From the NCBI GenBank assembly GCA_025201765.1, contig MU623409.1:1-64000 (forward strand): a stretch of DNA of 64,000 nucleotides, read 5' to 3'. Under the pieces are notes generated by a model. It saw nothing but the letters and a program-made list of their open reading frames with translations, was not told where the DNA came from and made no database searches. The DNA comes from Daldinia sp. FL1419. Taxonomy: Eukaryota; Ascomycota; Sordariomycetes; Xylariales; Hypoxylaceae. Each line of letters starts with the position of its first letter. Positions within the stretch are counted from its first letter, which is position 1. Of the stretch, positions 1-11,440 are shown piece by piece. The translations under genes and the position numbers were made by a program.

Positions 1-1210
1 CAATCAAATGCTCCAGATCCCCGAAACGTTCCATCAAATACAACGGTTTTAATTTTACAATGGTTGTTGAAAATACCCCTTTGCCACTATGGTAGGTAGG
101 TACACTACTAGGATGCAGGGGATGGCGTAACCTGCACAACGTTAAGCTAATCTACTTAGGTGCAAGTATCTTGTGTAGCATTCTACCCAACTATCCAGGC
201 AGGATTTAGTTGCTTTTAAATTGCCCAATTGGATGGGTTTCCAATCCTCAGTACTGCTTTCCCCAGTGGCTCGATTCTCCTGCAGCTGCCTGCAAGCCAT
301 TTCTTTGGTATTTGTCTTTTTGGGCATGTACAATACGTATGTAGAGAGGTACATAACTTATGTAGGTGCTGCGTACTTAGTACGTACCTACATACACTAG
401 AACCCAGGGGGCTGAACGGACCAAAATTTTTTATTTTCTTCTTTAGAAAACACCCCCTGTCCTTTCCAATCGCAACCTCTCGTTGGCCCATCCCATCGCA
501 ATTTTGCAGGTACCGTCAAAATGTATACTATGTTAACAAAATGGTAAAGACTTGGGAGGCTTGTAACTCGAATTGAAGGCTTTCCCCCCTTGTCAAAACT
601 TTGTTCTTCTATTCTGTATCAAAGTTCTTCACTGCCTATACGAGGACATTAACCCCGGTACCCTATTGTGTGAATACCCTCTTTTTTAACCTTCTGTTGA
701 CCCTTCGTCTTAACTACAAGCTTCAACTATCCGAACAATTACTTTCTTTCCTCGACGGCAATTTCATTTGTTTGACCTTTGATACCCCCCATCCTCTTCT
801 ATCATCCTTTTTTTTTTTTGATCTTGTTACAATCTTCTAATGTTTCCCTAACTTGAACTTCTCACGGGCCCCTAGTACCAAGCCCATAACAAAATTAAGC
901 CACGCCACGATTTGCGACGACCGACCCAAATCCAAATTCAAAACAGCAGTCAACAAACTATCTCATGAAACGAACTATCCAACTATCGCCTCCGCTTCTG
1001 AGTTCTTAAATCTATCCGCGACAAACTTCCTTTTCGTCATCTAGTTACTCCACCTGTTGCTCGCTGTTTCGCAAGTGGATGAGGTTCCCCTAGCTTAACT
1101 TGTCGCCGTTCGTACGTACCCGTGTAAGAAGCTAAGATCGGACCCTACATCCTTCGCTGCCGCCTCATGCGGTTGACCGATCCGCAGCTACGGTGCGACC
1201 AACCGCCTCA
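1..1210. other. Intergenic region and 5' flank of the DOCK gene
   Basis: No convincing gene is seen. The stretch has short open frames without domain signal, pyrimidine-rich tracts (around 560-860) and a GTAGGTAGGTAC-type repeat at about 91-104. The pyrimidine-rich part just upstream of 1211 fits a fungal promoter and 5' UTR. Confidence 0.5.
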
Positions 1211-4200
1211 ATGCCCTGGCAACCTTTACCCCGTATCGCCTTCGCCGTCGCGACTTATCCCTTCGAGACCAAAAACGAGAACGAGCTTCCCTTAGAAATT
1301 GGCGATGACCTATATATTATCGAAGAGACGTCGGACGGTCAATGGCTTCGGGGGTATCTCCTGGCACCTCCTTCGCTTCTGGCCGGCCTGACTTCAGTTA
1401 GAGGCCAGCCCCTCGAGGCCCGTGTCTTTTCCGGTATTTTTCCGCGCACATGTGTTGAGATACGCGAGGTGTTGGACAATGGCGACGAAAACTCGGATAA
1501 CAGCAGCAATTACCAAGGGGATGATGATGCGCCACATATCGGAAGTGACTCTGGCAAGAGTGGAGTGGCCTCCAGCATGAGGAAGTCGTACTTCAGGGAC
1601 ATAGAGAACGGGAGTCGGCTGCATAGACTGAATGGTACTATGTTTGGTGGTGCAATCTCCCGTGCTCCCGAGCTGAGAATACGCGAACCCGGCGCACCCA
1701 AGCCGGCCGCGCCGGTGCCAATGCTTAGGTTAGGAGATGAAACGCCTACTTCTACTATGGAACCTCTAGTAGACGAAATCGCGTCCTGTTTACGCGAATG
1801 GCATTCAACTAACTTCCATGAGCTCCTGCTTACAAGGCAATATACTAAGTTGGATAAAGTATCCCAACTAATACAAGCCCTGGACTTATCAAGGAGACAA
1901 TTTTTACATAACCTTCTTACAACCCGCGAATATAATGCATTGAGAGAAAGAACGGTCTGGGACCTAGTCAGGGGGAATAAATTGTGTGGAGGAGAGGTCA
2001 TTGTTCGTGATCCTAATGAAAGAGGAAGGGTGTTAACTGGTGATGATTCAGTCGTAGAGATCACCAAACTGCAGTCAGTTATGAGCTTGTTGGATGAGCC
2101 ACCACAGCTTCAAGTTGAACTATCTGCGTTACACCACCTAATGGTTGATATCAGGAGCTTTGCGGGCTCGTCCAACGAGCCCACGACGTTGGTACTGTAC
2201 CTCGTTAGTAAATCGATTGGAGGAACCCTGACGAGACTCTCGGAAAGCTACATAATTGAAGTACCGTCGGGTGGCACAATGGGCTATTTAACCAGGAACC
2301 CGCAGATGCGCACCTTGTTTACTGATTTAACTTCCGCTGATATTGGCGATGGGCCATCCGCCGACTCGGAATTGTACTTAATCGTCAAGGTTCGCTCCCC
2401 ACAACAGGTTATATCAAACAAGCCTATCTCTAGATCAGGATCGTTTGGCCAACCCAATACGCCCTTCTCAAACAACAAACCTTCCTCCTCTGGTGGCGGT
2501 AAGCCCTCCAGAAGAAGCTTAATGTGGGGGAATACAAGGTCTGCATTTTCTAGAGGAGGAACGAAGCTCGATGCATTATCTGAACAGCCAGAAGATCGAC
2601 CCCGAACGGACAACGCCGAGAGCAGAGATGGCACGATGCCACCGAGTACAGCCGGTTCAAGGGCAGGGCGCCAATCTATAGACGGGCCACAGCCGACGCA
2701 GATGCTAGCGGAGAGAATGGTAGGTATGGGCGTGTTAAGTCTCAACTCGATCATGAAACAAGATGAAGAGTCGGAGCATGTTGTTACGGTCTGGTCGCCA
2801 TCCGCGAGGTTCACCACCGAAAAGTATGACAGCGCCGAGGGGTGGGATGGATTGGTTCGTGACCTTCTGGAAAGTAAATCAGGCCACTACGAAAAGTCTC
2901 GGAGAGCGGAACGACTACAAATTCACCTAAAATCTTTCAACAGCCCAGATGCGGATGCCCTTATTAAAGCGACTCCCACTTTGCTTGCTGGTATTAGTAA
3001 AACTAGTAAGATGGGATTTTCTGGCGCCCCGACGAAGCCTCGGTCCGACATCTATGTCACAGTCACTGAAGCTCTCTTAGCTCGTCAGAACTTAATCTCG
3101 CGTTTTGGAGCTAGTGCGACGAATATATCGAGTAATGTGCATGGCAGTAATCTTATGGTTTCCTTGGAAGTCCGGCGACAATCAGGAGAGCGAATTGAAG
3201 ATTGCATATACGCGTCTTCAAATTCGGAGCCAGTGACTACGTGGCGCTCATTTGCCGTGGAACGTGGCGAACACTGGGACCAAACTCTTCGACTCTCACT
3301 CCTGCCTGCTGATGTTAGTACATCGAATGTTGTGTTCACTGTGTCCGACCTACCTAACACGCCTTTCGCAATTGCATATATGCCTCTATGGGACCAACAG
3401 GCCTTTCTAGGCGACGGCCCGCATTCCCTACTCCTTTATAAGCTAGACGAGTACACGCAAACCGCGCAGGCCGGGCCGACAGGCAGAGGCGGATATTTAT
3501 CGCTTCCCTGGAGTGCTCGTAGCGACCCGAGCGAGGTTACTGGTCCACTTGCGACTCTTCGGGTTGAGACATATCTCTGTAGCACCAGATTTTCGCAGGA
3601 TCGAATAGTCCTTGGTTTATTGAAATGGAAAGAAGGCCCCAGAGACGAAATCCCGTCGTTATTGAAGCAACTCGTATTTGTGCCCGAGATTGAAGTTGTC
3701 AAGTTGCTAAGCGATGTTCTGGATGCCCTCTTTGGTATTTTAGTCGAGTACCAGGGTAATGACGAGTACGAAGACCTAGTCTTTACAGCTCTTGTTCGGG
3801 TCTTGGGCATAGTCCACGATCGTCGATTTAACTTGGGTCCTTTGGTAGATCACTATGCCGAAACTAAGTTTAATTATCCTTTTGCAACACCGTGCCTTGT
3901 TAGGTCCTTTACACGGCTACTTACAAAACCGACCGAGTCAGAGACTGCTCGAAAGCTAAGGGCCACCCTTAAGGTTGTGCGCCATATACTCAAGTTTATC
4001 ACACATGCGAGAGGTCAGCAGAAGGTTAAAGAGGCTGGTATTGGTATCACGGGCAGTACGGCTGGCTTCACTCGACATCTGCAGAGTATTTTTAAAGCCC
4101 TCGACTCAATGATGCGAAGCACCGCGCCAGTCTTGGTGGGGAGTCAGACCTTAGCTGTACAGCATTTTCATACCTGGCTGCCGGAACTTACCGGATTGCT

Positions 4201-7200
4201 CACTACCGAGGAGATCCTTCATATAGCCATTGACTTTATGGATTCGTGCGCCCTGGTTAAGGGTAAGCTGGTGCTGTATAAGCTAGTTTTAATCATCAAT
4301 TACTCCAAATTAGACCTGTTTGCTGGTCCGGAGCAACGGTCAGCTCTCTGTGCTAATACAGTGAGATGGATTTCACCACATTGGGGCCGGGCGGAGGATG
4401 TCACAGAGCAATGGAAAGAGCAAGTTCGCCTTTGTTGCTCAGTCTTAGCTAGCCAGGTGGATCATCTCAATTCTGAGATTCCTGACTACATACCAAAGAT
4501 TGTCGGTTCCTATCTTTCTATCCAAGCCACAGAGCTAAAGCCCAAAGCTCGGTTTTCACTTTTGTTTCCAACCACATACCCATTTCCCAGCAAACAAATA
4601 CCTGGCGATGCTGTGCAATTTGATGAAGCTTTAATCGAGTTGTCAGCCATCCTGTCTGCCCTTTCGAACTCACCTAATGGAATGCAGCTTGAATTAGCTG
4701 CAGAAGACCTTACCGTCCTCTTAAAAAACACGCTCCACGTGCATACAAGCATCCTACAGGGGGAAGCTTTTCCGTCAAGCTGGCTTAGTGTATACATATA
4801 TCATCACAAATCGACTATGAGAACATTGCAATATCTTTCAAGTATTCTTCTCGAGTCCTTTTTACCCCACCCCGATGAAGCCGAGGACTTTGACACTGAG
4901 CTGTGGCGAATGTTCTTCTCCACACTGCTTAAACTTGTTGGCAGTGGGCATCTCGCACTCGAGACTTTCTCGGAGCAAAAACGAAGGGCAGTTTGGAAGA
5001 TCGCTGGTGATGTTAGGGAACATGGTGCCGAATTGTTAAGGCGTACCTGGGAGGCTATCGGTTGGGATACAAGTCTTGACGAGAGATCTCGGTATGGTTT
5101 GGCAAAAATGGGCGGTTATCAAGTCCAGTACGTTCCTACGCTAGTTGGTCCCATAGTTGAACTCTGCTTAAGCGTTCACGAAGGGCTCAGGCGGATGGCC
5201 GTTGAAGTTCTCCAGACTATGATTGTTAGTGAGTGGACGCTAAGTGAGGACCTATCTGTCATCCAGACAGAAATGATCGATTGTCTGGATGGATTCTTTA
5301 AGGACAAGACTATGACTGAAAGTATCTTGCAAAAGCTTTTCATTAGCGAGCTTCTTGACCGATTTGAACCACTGGCGCTAGTTGGAAATGATCCACTATA
5401 TTCTGCCTTGCGAAGCTTGATTGAGACAATTGCCGAGTTCCTCGATCTTCTTGTCGCCGTCCATAGCGGGGACATTACGAGCGAAGCCTCCCATTTGATC
5501 AATCGGCTTCAACTAATGGAGTTCCTCAGGGACATGCAAAAGGAGGAGATATTTATCCGCTATGTCCATCAACTAGCGACTTTGCAATTTGATGCTAAGA
5601 ACCATACGGAAGCTGGACTTGCTCTTCGCCTACATGCCGAATTATATGAGTGGGATCCTTCAAGGTTAACACCCGCTTTACAAGACCCGGATCTTCCAGA
5701 ACAATCTCATTTTGAACGAAAGGAGCGAATATACTTCGATATGATCAAACACTTCGAGGATGGGGAAGCTTGGAGTAGCGCACTTGCAGCCTACAAGGAA
5801 CTCCAGGCCCAATACGAGAATAACGTCTTCGACTTTGCGAAACTCGCCAGAACGGAAAGAGCCATTGCAACTATTTACGAAAAGCTGGCGAAGGGCGATA
5901 AACTTGTACCAAAGTATTTCAAGGTTATATATAAGGGTCTTGGATTCCCCCTAAACTTGCGCGACAAGGCATTTGTATACGAAGGTTCCCCTACAGAGCG
6001 GACGTCGGCCTTTACGGACCGTATGCAAGAGCAATATCCGGCTGCCCAGATCCTTACGTCCAGCGACGTCGACAGTGAGGTTGAAGGGCAATACTTGGTC
6101 ATTTCGGCTCTTAGTCCACATCGTGATCTGGGCCATCAAGTATTCCAGCGTGCCAGAGTCCCGCAGCCTATCCGCGATTATCTCCTTTCATCTCATGCAC
6201 ATATGTTCTCTGTATCGTCTAAGCGTAGCACTAATGGGCCCGTCGATACTCATTATGCTGAAAAGACGGTATATACTACGGCGGAACCCTTCCCTACTAT
6301 TCTACGGCGTAGTGAGATTGTGGATATTCATACTCTACGGTTAAGTGCCAAAGAGACAGCTTTGGAACGAATTGTGCGAAAGACGCAAGAAATGACAGCC
6401 GTTGAAAAGAAGCTAGCTGAAGAAGACGACGAAGAAGTCGCCCAATTAATGGTAGATGCTATTAGCATCTCGGTAAATCCCGATTCGGAAAGTAGTGTTG
6501 CGTGCTATCGTCAGCTTCTCCCTGTTCCGCAGTCCGAGGAAGATGAAGAACCGGAGCTAGACCAACAAGAGAACGCAATAAAGATGGCGCTTGTAGACCA
6601 CGCAATCATGATTAAGAGATGCCTAGCTAGCTTTGCTCGTAGCTCAAATCCTGTCCTCCTAAAGGGATATGAGGACTCGTACAAGCGTAAGTAATAACTA
6701 CGTTTTTTTCTTGATTTAACTAATGCAATCTAGATTTCCTATCTACATTCGCACCGGAAATCGCGATCTTTGCACCTGTTCAGACACCCCGCGATAATGC
6801 TTCGGCTACGCTGTCACCGACTTGGCAACGGTCATCGCCCATTGTGGAAAACTTGTCTCCCGAAGCTAAGGCCAATGTATTGGCGGCAAATGCTGGCGGT
6901 GTAGTAGAGGAAGCAGCAGCAGCCCAACCAATTTCTATGAAGCAACGCGGAACCAGACTTAGCTTTTTGGGTGGAAAAAAGAAGGAGTCTCAGCAGTCTC
7001 TGCAGTCTCTGCAGTCCCAACAGCCTCAACAGCCCCAGCCTCAACAGCAACCTCAGCAGTCTAACGGAGACACGCTGAGCTTGAAACAAACCAAAGGCGA
7101 CAGCGATTCAAATAGCCAAGTAAGCAGAGGAAAGGATAATTCGAATCGCAGGAGTATCTTCCGGACTCAGTCGAGCGATACTAATCTCAGCTCGAGCCCG

Positions 7201-7431
7201 TATGCTCAACCTTACCCTAACGGTATCGTTGACTCGAGCACACCCGATTGGGGAGTTGATCGGTCGCGCAAGAGCAAAGAGATAGTAGACGTCTTCGAAA
7301 GGGACTTTGACAGGCCCAATGATGGTGGCATAGGGTTTAATTCAGTCAAGAAGAGGCTGAGCTTGCTGAAATTAGGAAAGAAGCCGAGCAAACCTAATGG
7401 TTTCTTGATGGGCGGGGTAAGTGAGGAATAA
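1211..7431 (+). CDS. DOCK-family guanine nucleotide exchange factor (SH3, DHR-1/C2, DHR-2)
   Basis: Two exons, 1211..6686 and 6734..7431, give 2057 residues. The 47-bp intron has a GTAAGT donor and a CTAAT branch-like site. The ATG at 1211 was chosen because MPWQPLPRIAFAV leads straight into an SH3 domain (about residues 10-85, ending in GIFPRT). A C2/DHR-1-like segment lies near residues 610-730 (SDIYVTVTEALLA). The DHR-2 GEF module runs from about 1470 to 1830 (LHAELYEWDP, YFDMIKHFEDGEAW, KYFKVIYKGLGFP). The tail is low-complexity, with a Gln/Pro-rich stretch and basic serine-rich segments. Known for the family: DHR-2 loads GTP onto Rac or Cdc42, and the SH3 and DHR-1 parts bind ELMO partners and membrane phosphoinositides. 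In fungi such proteins act in polarity and hyphal growth. The substrate GTPase cannot be read from the sequence. The intron falls at the end of DHR-2, so the whole tail is exon 2. Confidence 0.93.
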
Positions 7432-9275
7432 TACTAGATATATCCAAAGATGCTGGTTTGTAATGCCGGAAATACACAATGACAGTGGGCACTGTATGTG
7501 AGGGGATACCAAATTTGACGGAGCAGGATAATGAAAAGCTTGAGGAAGAAACCCGGCGTTCTGGATTATCATCTTGACAGGGCGAAGTGGCGCCGGAACT
7601 CAACTACTGTATCGAATGCCATTTATCCGCTACGGGCGGACTGTTTTACTTAGGTATCGGTTTTTTTTTTCGATTTTCTTTGTTTGGTAATGGTCATCGA
7701 TGAAGATTCTGTCTCTTCTCGGCCTCATGGAGAGTAGAAGTACACATTTTTGGCAATGAAACCCCTGGCTTTGTTGTCGAGGAGCGTCCGCAATGGATGG
7801 TCAAAGTCACGATTCGTCACAGGGACACTGGTATAACTATGTCCGAAATCATTTTGTATGTCTATACTTAATCATAAAAATCAGAAACGAGACGCACCCC
7901 TATCCTATGTCGCTTCTTACAGCGTGGCATGTTCATTTTGCTTTAGTTTATTTTGTTCAATTGTTAGCCATATTCCAACGTCGATCCACGCGGCTTACAA
8001 CGAGTCGGACCACGGATTGAGAGAATCAAGTGCGATCTACGACTACTTTCGCTGAATTGGTATTGAAATTGCCCGGGGCGTGCCGGGTAAACGGGAGAAA
8101 TATCGACTCGGGAAAGTTATAATATCAGGAATTTATGGTCAGTCCGGAGCTTCTTTCGTGATAAGTATGTAATTCGATCACATCACTAAAACTCCGAGGA
8201 GGTGAAGATCAGCCGGGCTGTGTCGAGAATCGGAAGAGGATGACTGACACTGATCCTTGCGCTTCCACCGGAGTGCGCATCAGCTCTTAACCACCTCCTA
8301 TGTAACCTAGGTAGCAGGGTAGGTACCTACCTAGGTAAATATGATCTTATTGTAAGACTATGACTTTTTCTCGAATAGCACATGTGCCGAGTCAGTCTCG
8401 CGTTGGTAAAACGGTACTACTTGCTATATGCGACATAAGAAGTTTGCTTTTTTTTTCTTTTGGGGCAAACATACCAAGCTACCTTTTCATAGAGGGCAAG
8501 TATAGGTGGGCAACGCTGTAGCTATCGTTTGTATCGTACCAAGAACACCCTCTTGATAATAATTGGTCGTATTAACTAACACTTTAGTCAAATGCGACGG
8601 TCGAGAAGAAGAAACAACCAAGTTGGCACGAAAGAAGATACGGTTTCGATATCAGGATTTCTAATTCAGCCTTTTTTGGTGGAGGTTACATCAATAGATA
8701 ATGCGATTGGCGCGTCGCGGCTGGGATGGAATACATGATCAGAGGGTCTCGGCCGGATCACGAAGCAATCGTTTGAACGTAACCGGTTGATCCTGTTTCG
8801 ATTCAGCGAATCATGGTTTCGAATTGAATATCTCCCGGCTTGGCAGGGTTTGGAGGACGATGATCCCTTGCTAAACAGCACTTACCGAACTCACATAGCA
8901 CCTTGGTAAAAGATAGGAAGAATATTTTCAATGAAGGATGGTGGCACACGTTACTGTAGCTGTTCTTTCTGGCAGCCAGATATTGCTGGCCTCTTCTGCT
9001 TCTGCATTCCTTTCTTCCTGTTTATTCGTGTGGTATCCCTCCCCCCTGATTGCTTTATCCTGCGCTGCGCTTCTTTAATTGAAACAAGCCTACCTCTCTC
9101 ATCTACCGATCGGTCTGCCAGGTTCGTATATTGCTTACGTCTCACTTTCCATATCGGCATCGAGACACGCGGCCACGAACCGCGATTCAGAGAGCTCCGG
9201 TAGAAGAGCTCCTGAGAATATCCCGACCAATATGCTTGACGAGGTTTTTATGCTGCGGAGATCGTAACGCTCGAG
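7432..9275. other. Intergenic region between DOCK and glycosyltransferase-like genes
   Basis: No supported gene. It contains homopolymer T tracts (near 7662 and 8450) and a palindromic cluster of CCTAGGTA/GTAGGTACC words at about 8305-8338. The last few hundred bases are probably the promoter of the gene at 9276. Confidence 0.5.
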
Positions 9276-10868
9276 ATGATGCGAACGGTTTCGAATAGGG
9301 CTTTGCCGCTTGCTGCGCGTTATATCTCTGTCCTCTTGGCCGCATTTCTCGTCTACTACATTATTCGCGAACCTTTAAATAGGGCTGTCAGTAATATATC
9401 ATTTCCGGGAAAGGGAAATTTCTATACTGCCGGGCTAGGGGGCGACCGAGATAATCTCCCGGTTCCCGTTATTAGCGGCGAAGAAGGCGCCGTTGCGGAG
9501 GAGGCCAACAAGGAGCCTGCAGCTCAAGCCATCCACGAGAAGAATATCCAAAAGCCAATCAGCGACGCAGAAGACGTTGTAAAATATGTCAAGAAGTATA
9601 AACCGGAGCCGGTACCATTCGCCCCCATTGGGGATCATTTCCCATGGCTCACGCATTCCGATTCTCCACCGCCGGTTCTCGAAAACAACTTACCTCCTCA
9701 TCCGCACGTCGATGAACCGACACCATTACTGATTGGCTTCACGAGGAACTGGCCTCTTCTGTTGCAATGCGTAAGTAGTTATATCGCGGCGGGGTGGCCG
9801 CCGGAGGACATCTACGTGGTGGAGAATACAGGGACGTTTCACGCGAACAAGAAAAACGAGTTGGAGTTGCAGAACCCGTTCTTCCTTAACCATACAGCGC
9901 TAGGAATTCTGGGCGTAAAGATCATAGAGACGCCAACTCTACTTAGCTTCGCCCAGTTGCAGAACTTCTTCCTGCACACGGCTCTGGAGCGCAATTGGCC
10001 CTTCTTCTGGTGGAGTCATATGGATGTGTTAGTGCTTAGCGATGAGGATGTCAAGAAGAACGATCGCGATCATGACTGGGACCACGATCCCTACGCGACC
10101 ATATACGAGCGATGCGTTGGACTACTGCGGTATTTGAATGGGCTGGATATGCCGCCGTGGGCTACGCATTTCTTCGAGTACGACCACCTCGCGCTGGTGA
10201 ATCGCGATGCGTACCTCGAGGTTGGTGCCTGGGATACGCATATCCCTTACTATGCCTCGGACTGCGACATGTACTTGCGCCTGCACTGGGAGGGATACTG
10301 GCAGCCACAAAGCGAAGCAGGTCTTATCTTCGACGTTTCTACGGTGCTCGATGACATCGCTGCTCTTTTCCGCGTTCCTGGCGCGCACGCTACATTTAAG
10401 GGGGATCCTGTTTACACAGCGAGTGGCGACGATAGCTCCGAAACTGAGAAAGCTCACCGGGAAGCGCTATTAAAGCAAGAACAGGATATGTGGCCGTGGG
10501 TCGATAAAGAAGGGGAGACTTTCGCGCATCTGGTCGAGGTGGCGCGTCGCATGCAGGATCTCAAATGGGTGGATGAAGGGGTGCGGCGCAACGAATGGCA
10601 GACCCGACAGACAGGAGGACAAGAGGATCCATTTTATCGCAACGCCGAAGGCTTCGAAGCGGGTCTCGAGACCCTGGTCGACGCGGGGCGTCGGGTCTTT
10701 GCGGATAAATGGGGGCATCGCGGCTGCGATCTACTAGCTATGGACATCGAGGGCAAGGACGAGTGGCGCCTCGAGCGCGATTGGGATATCAAGGAGAGTC
10801 CCGGAAGCGAGGGAGGGAATTGGGGCAAGGATTGGATGACGGGTAGCGAGAAACTGAATAAGCCATGA
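9276..10868 (+). CDS. Type II membrane glycosyltransferase-like protein (GT-A-type fold)
   Basis: A single-exon frame of 530 residues begins with MMRTVSNRAL. Residues about 12-30 form one hydrophobic segment after a short basic N-terminus, as in a type II Golgi enzyme. A proline- and charge-rich stem precedes the catalytic-like domain (about 145-380). Landmarks are LLIGFTRNWPLLLQC, WPPEDIYVVENTGT, WWSHMDVLVLSDEDV and YASDCDMYLRLHWEGYW. The acidic HMDVLVL and DCDMY motifs resemble metal/nucleotide-sugar ligands of GT-A enzymes. I recall this arrangement from uncharacterised fungal GT2-like proteins; donor and acceptor are unknown. A GTAAGT at 9770 is read as coding because the frame continues through a conserved-looking block. 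It lies downstream of the DOCK gene on the same strand and just before the copia insertion. Confidence 0.8.
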   Translation: MMRTVSNRALPLAARYISVLLAAFLVYYIIREPLNRAVSNISFPGKGNFYTAGLGGDRDNLPVPVISGEEGAVAEEANKEPAAQAIHEKNIQKPISDAEDVVKYVKKYKPEPVPFAPIGDHFPWLTHSDSPPPVLENNLPPHPHVDEPTPLLIGFTRNWPLLLQCVSSYIAAGWPPEDIYVVENTGTFHANKKNELELQNPFFLNHTALGILGVKIIETPTLLSFAQLQNFFLHTALERNWPFFWWSHMDVLVLSDEDVKKNDRDHDWDHDPYATIYERCVGLLRYLNGLDMPPWATHFFEYDHLALVNRDAYLEVGAWDTHIPYYASDCDMYLRLHWEGYWQPQSEAGLIFDVSTVLDDIAALFRVPGAHATFKGDPVYTASGDDSSETEKAHREALLKQEQDMWPWVDKEGETFAHLVEVARRMQDLKWVDEGVRRNEWQTRQTGGQEDPFYRNAEGFEAGLETLVDAGRRVFADKWGHRGCDLLAMDIEGKDEWRLERDWDIKESPGSEGGNWGKDWMTGSEKLNKP

Positions 10869-11023
10869 GCGGACGAAAAATGGATGGGAAAAGGAGGCGG
10901 GGTTGTGAATAGGGGCGAGGTGTATAGAGGTAGAAGCTTCTTTATCAGGGGAGTTACATTGGTATGATATGATATTGGATATTATGGATACATCATTAAG
11001 GCGTCCTGGGCGGACGGTATGGA

Positions 11024-11028
11024 ATGAC
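11024..11028. repeat. Target-site duplication, left copy (ATGAC)
   Basis: The five bases ATGAC immediately precede the TG that opens the left LTR. The same five bases follow the CA that closes the right LTR at 17832-17836. A 5-bp duplication is the usual footprint of LTR-element integrase. Confidence 0.9.
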
Positions 11029-11209
11029 TGTAGGAATGTTGGTCATGTGATCATGGTGGTACAGACCCACTTTAATCTTGTATTTAGTTCTACGTATTTT
11101 GATTTCCAATTAAAATATATTCTTTTTTAAATTATATTATTTTTGATTGAATTAATATAAATACCTTTATTTTTATTATTATATATAATGGTATCTTATT
11201 TATCCAATA
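11029..11209 (+). repeat. Left long terminal repeat (181 bp)
   Basis: It starts TGTAGGAATGTTGGTCATGT and ends TATCCAATA. It aligns without gaps over its full length with 17651-17831. The terminal CA has become TA, a C-to-T change. It is more A+T-rich than the right LTR over its 3' half, so mutation hit the two copies unequally. Confidence 0.92.
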
Positions 11210-11254
11210 TTGATTAATAATTAATAATAAATTAATTATAAATTAGTTAGGTAT

Positions 11255-11440
11255 TTGAAAGGGAGGAAATAGTTTTAGCGCTGAATCTTAACGAGAAGAG
11301 GTGAGCGACTTTAAGATTTTATATTTTAATATATGGTTTTAAATCTGAAATTTTATGTTATTGTATATGGTTTTAAGAATAATTTATATTAATTTAGGAT
11401 TTTTGGAAGGTGGAAATAGTTTTAGCGTTGAATTTATAGT
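11255..11440 (+). repeat. Pair of direct repeats in the copia leader
   Basis: The words GGAAATAGTTTTAGCGCTGA (from about 11266) and GGAAATAGTTTTAGCGTTGA (from about 11410) recur about 140 bp apart just inside the left LTR. They are among the least degraded stretches there. They may be a tandem duplication of leader or early gag sequence. Confidence 0.55.

Noticed and set aside
229..576. Open frame of 115 codons on the plus strand
   Set aside because: No domain, biased to low-complexity hydrophobic and Pro/Phe runs from pyrimidine tracts. Starts and stops look random, and overlapping frames exist on the other strand.
9768..9776. GTAAGT inside the glycosyltransferase-like gene as a possible intron donor
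   Set aside because: The reading frame continues through a conserved-looking block (SYIAAGWPPEDIYVVENTGT) and no matching acceptor improves the model.
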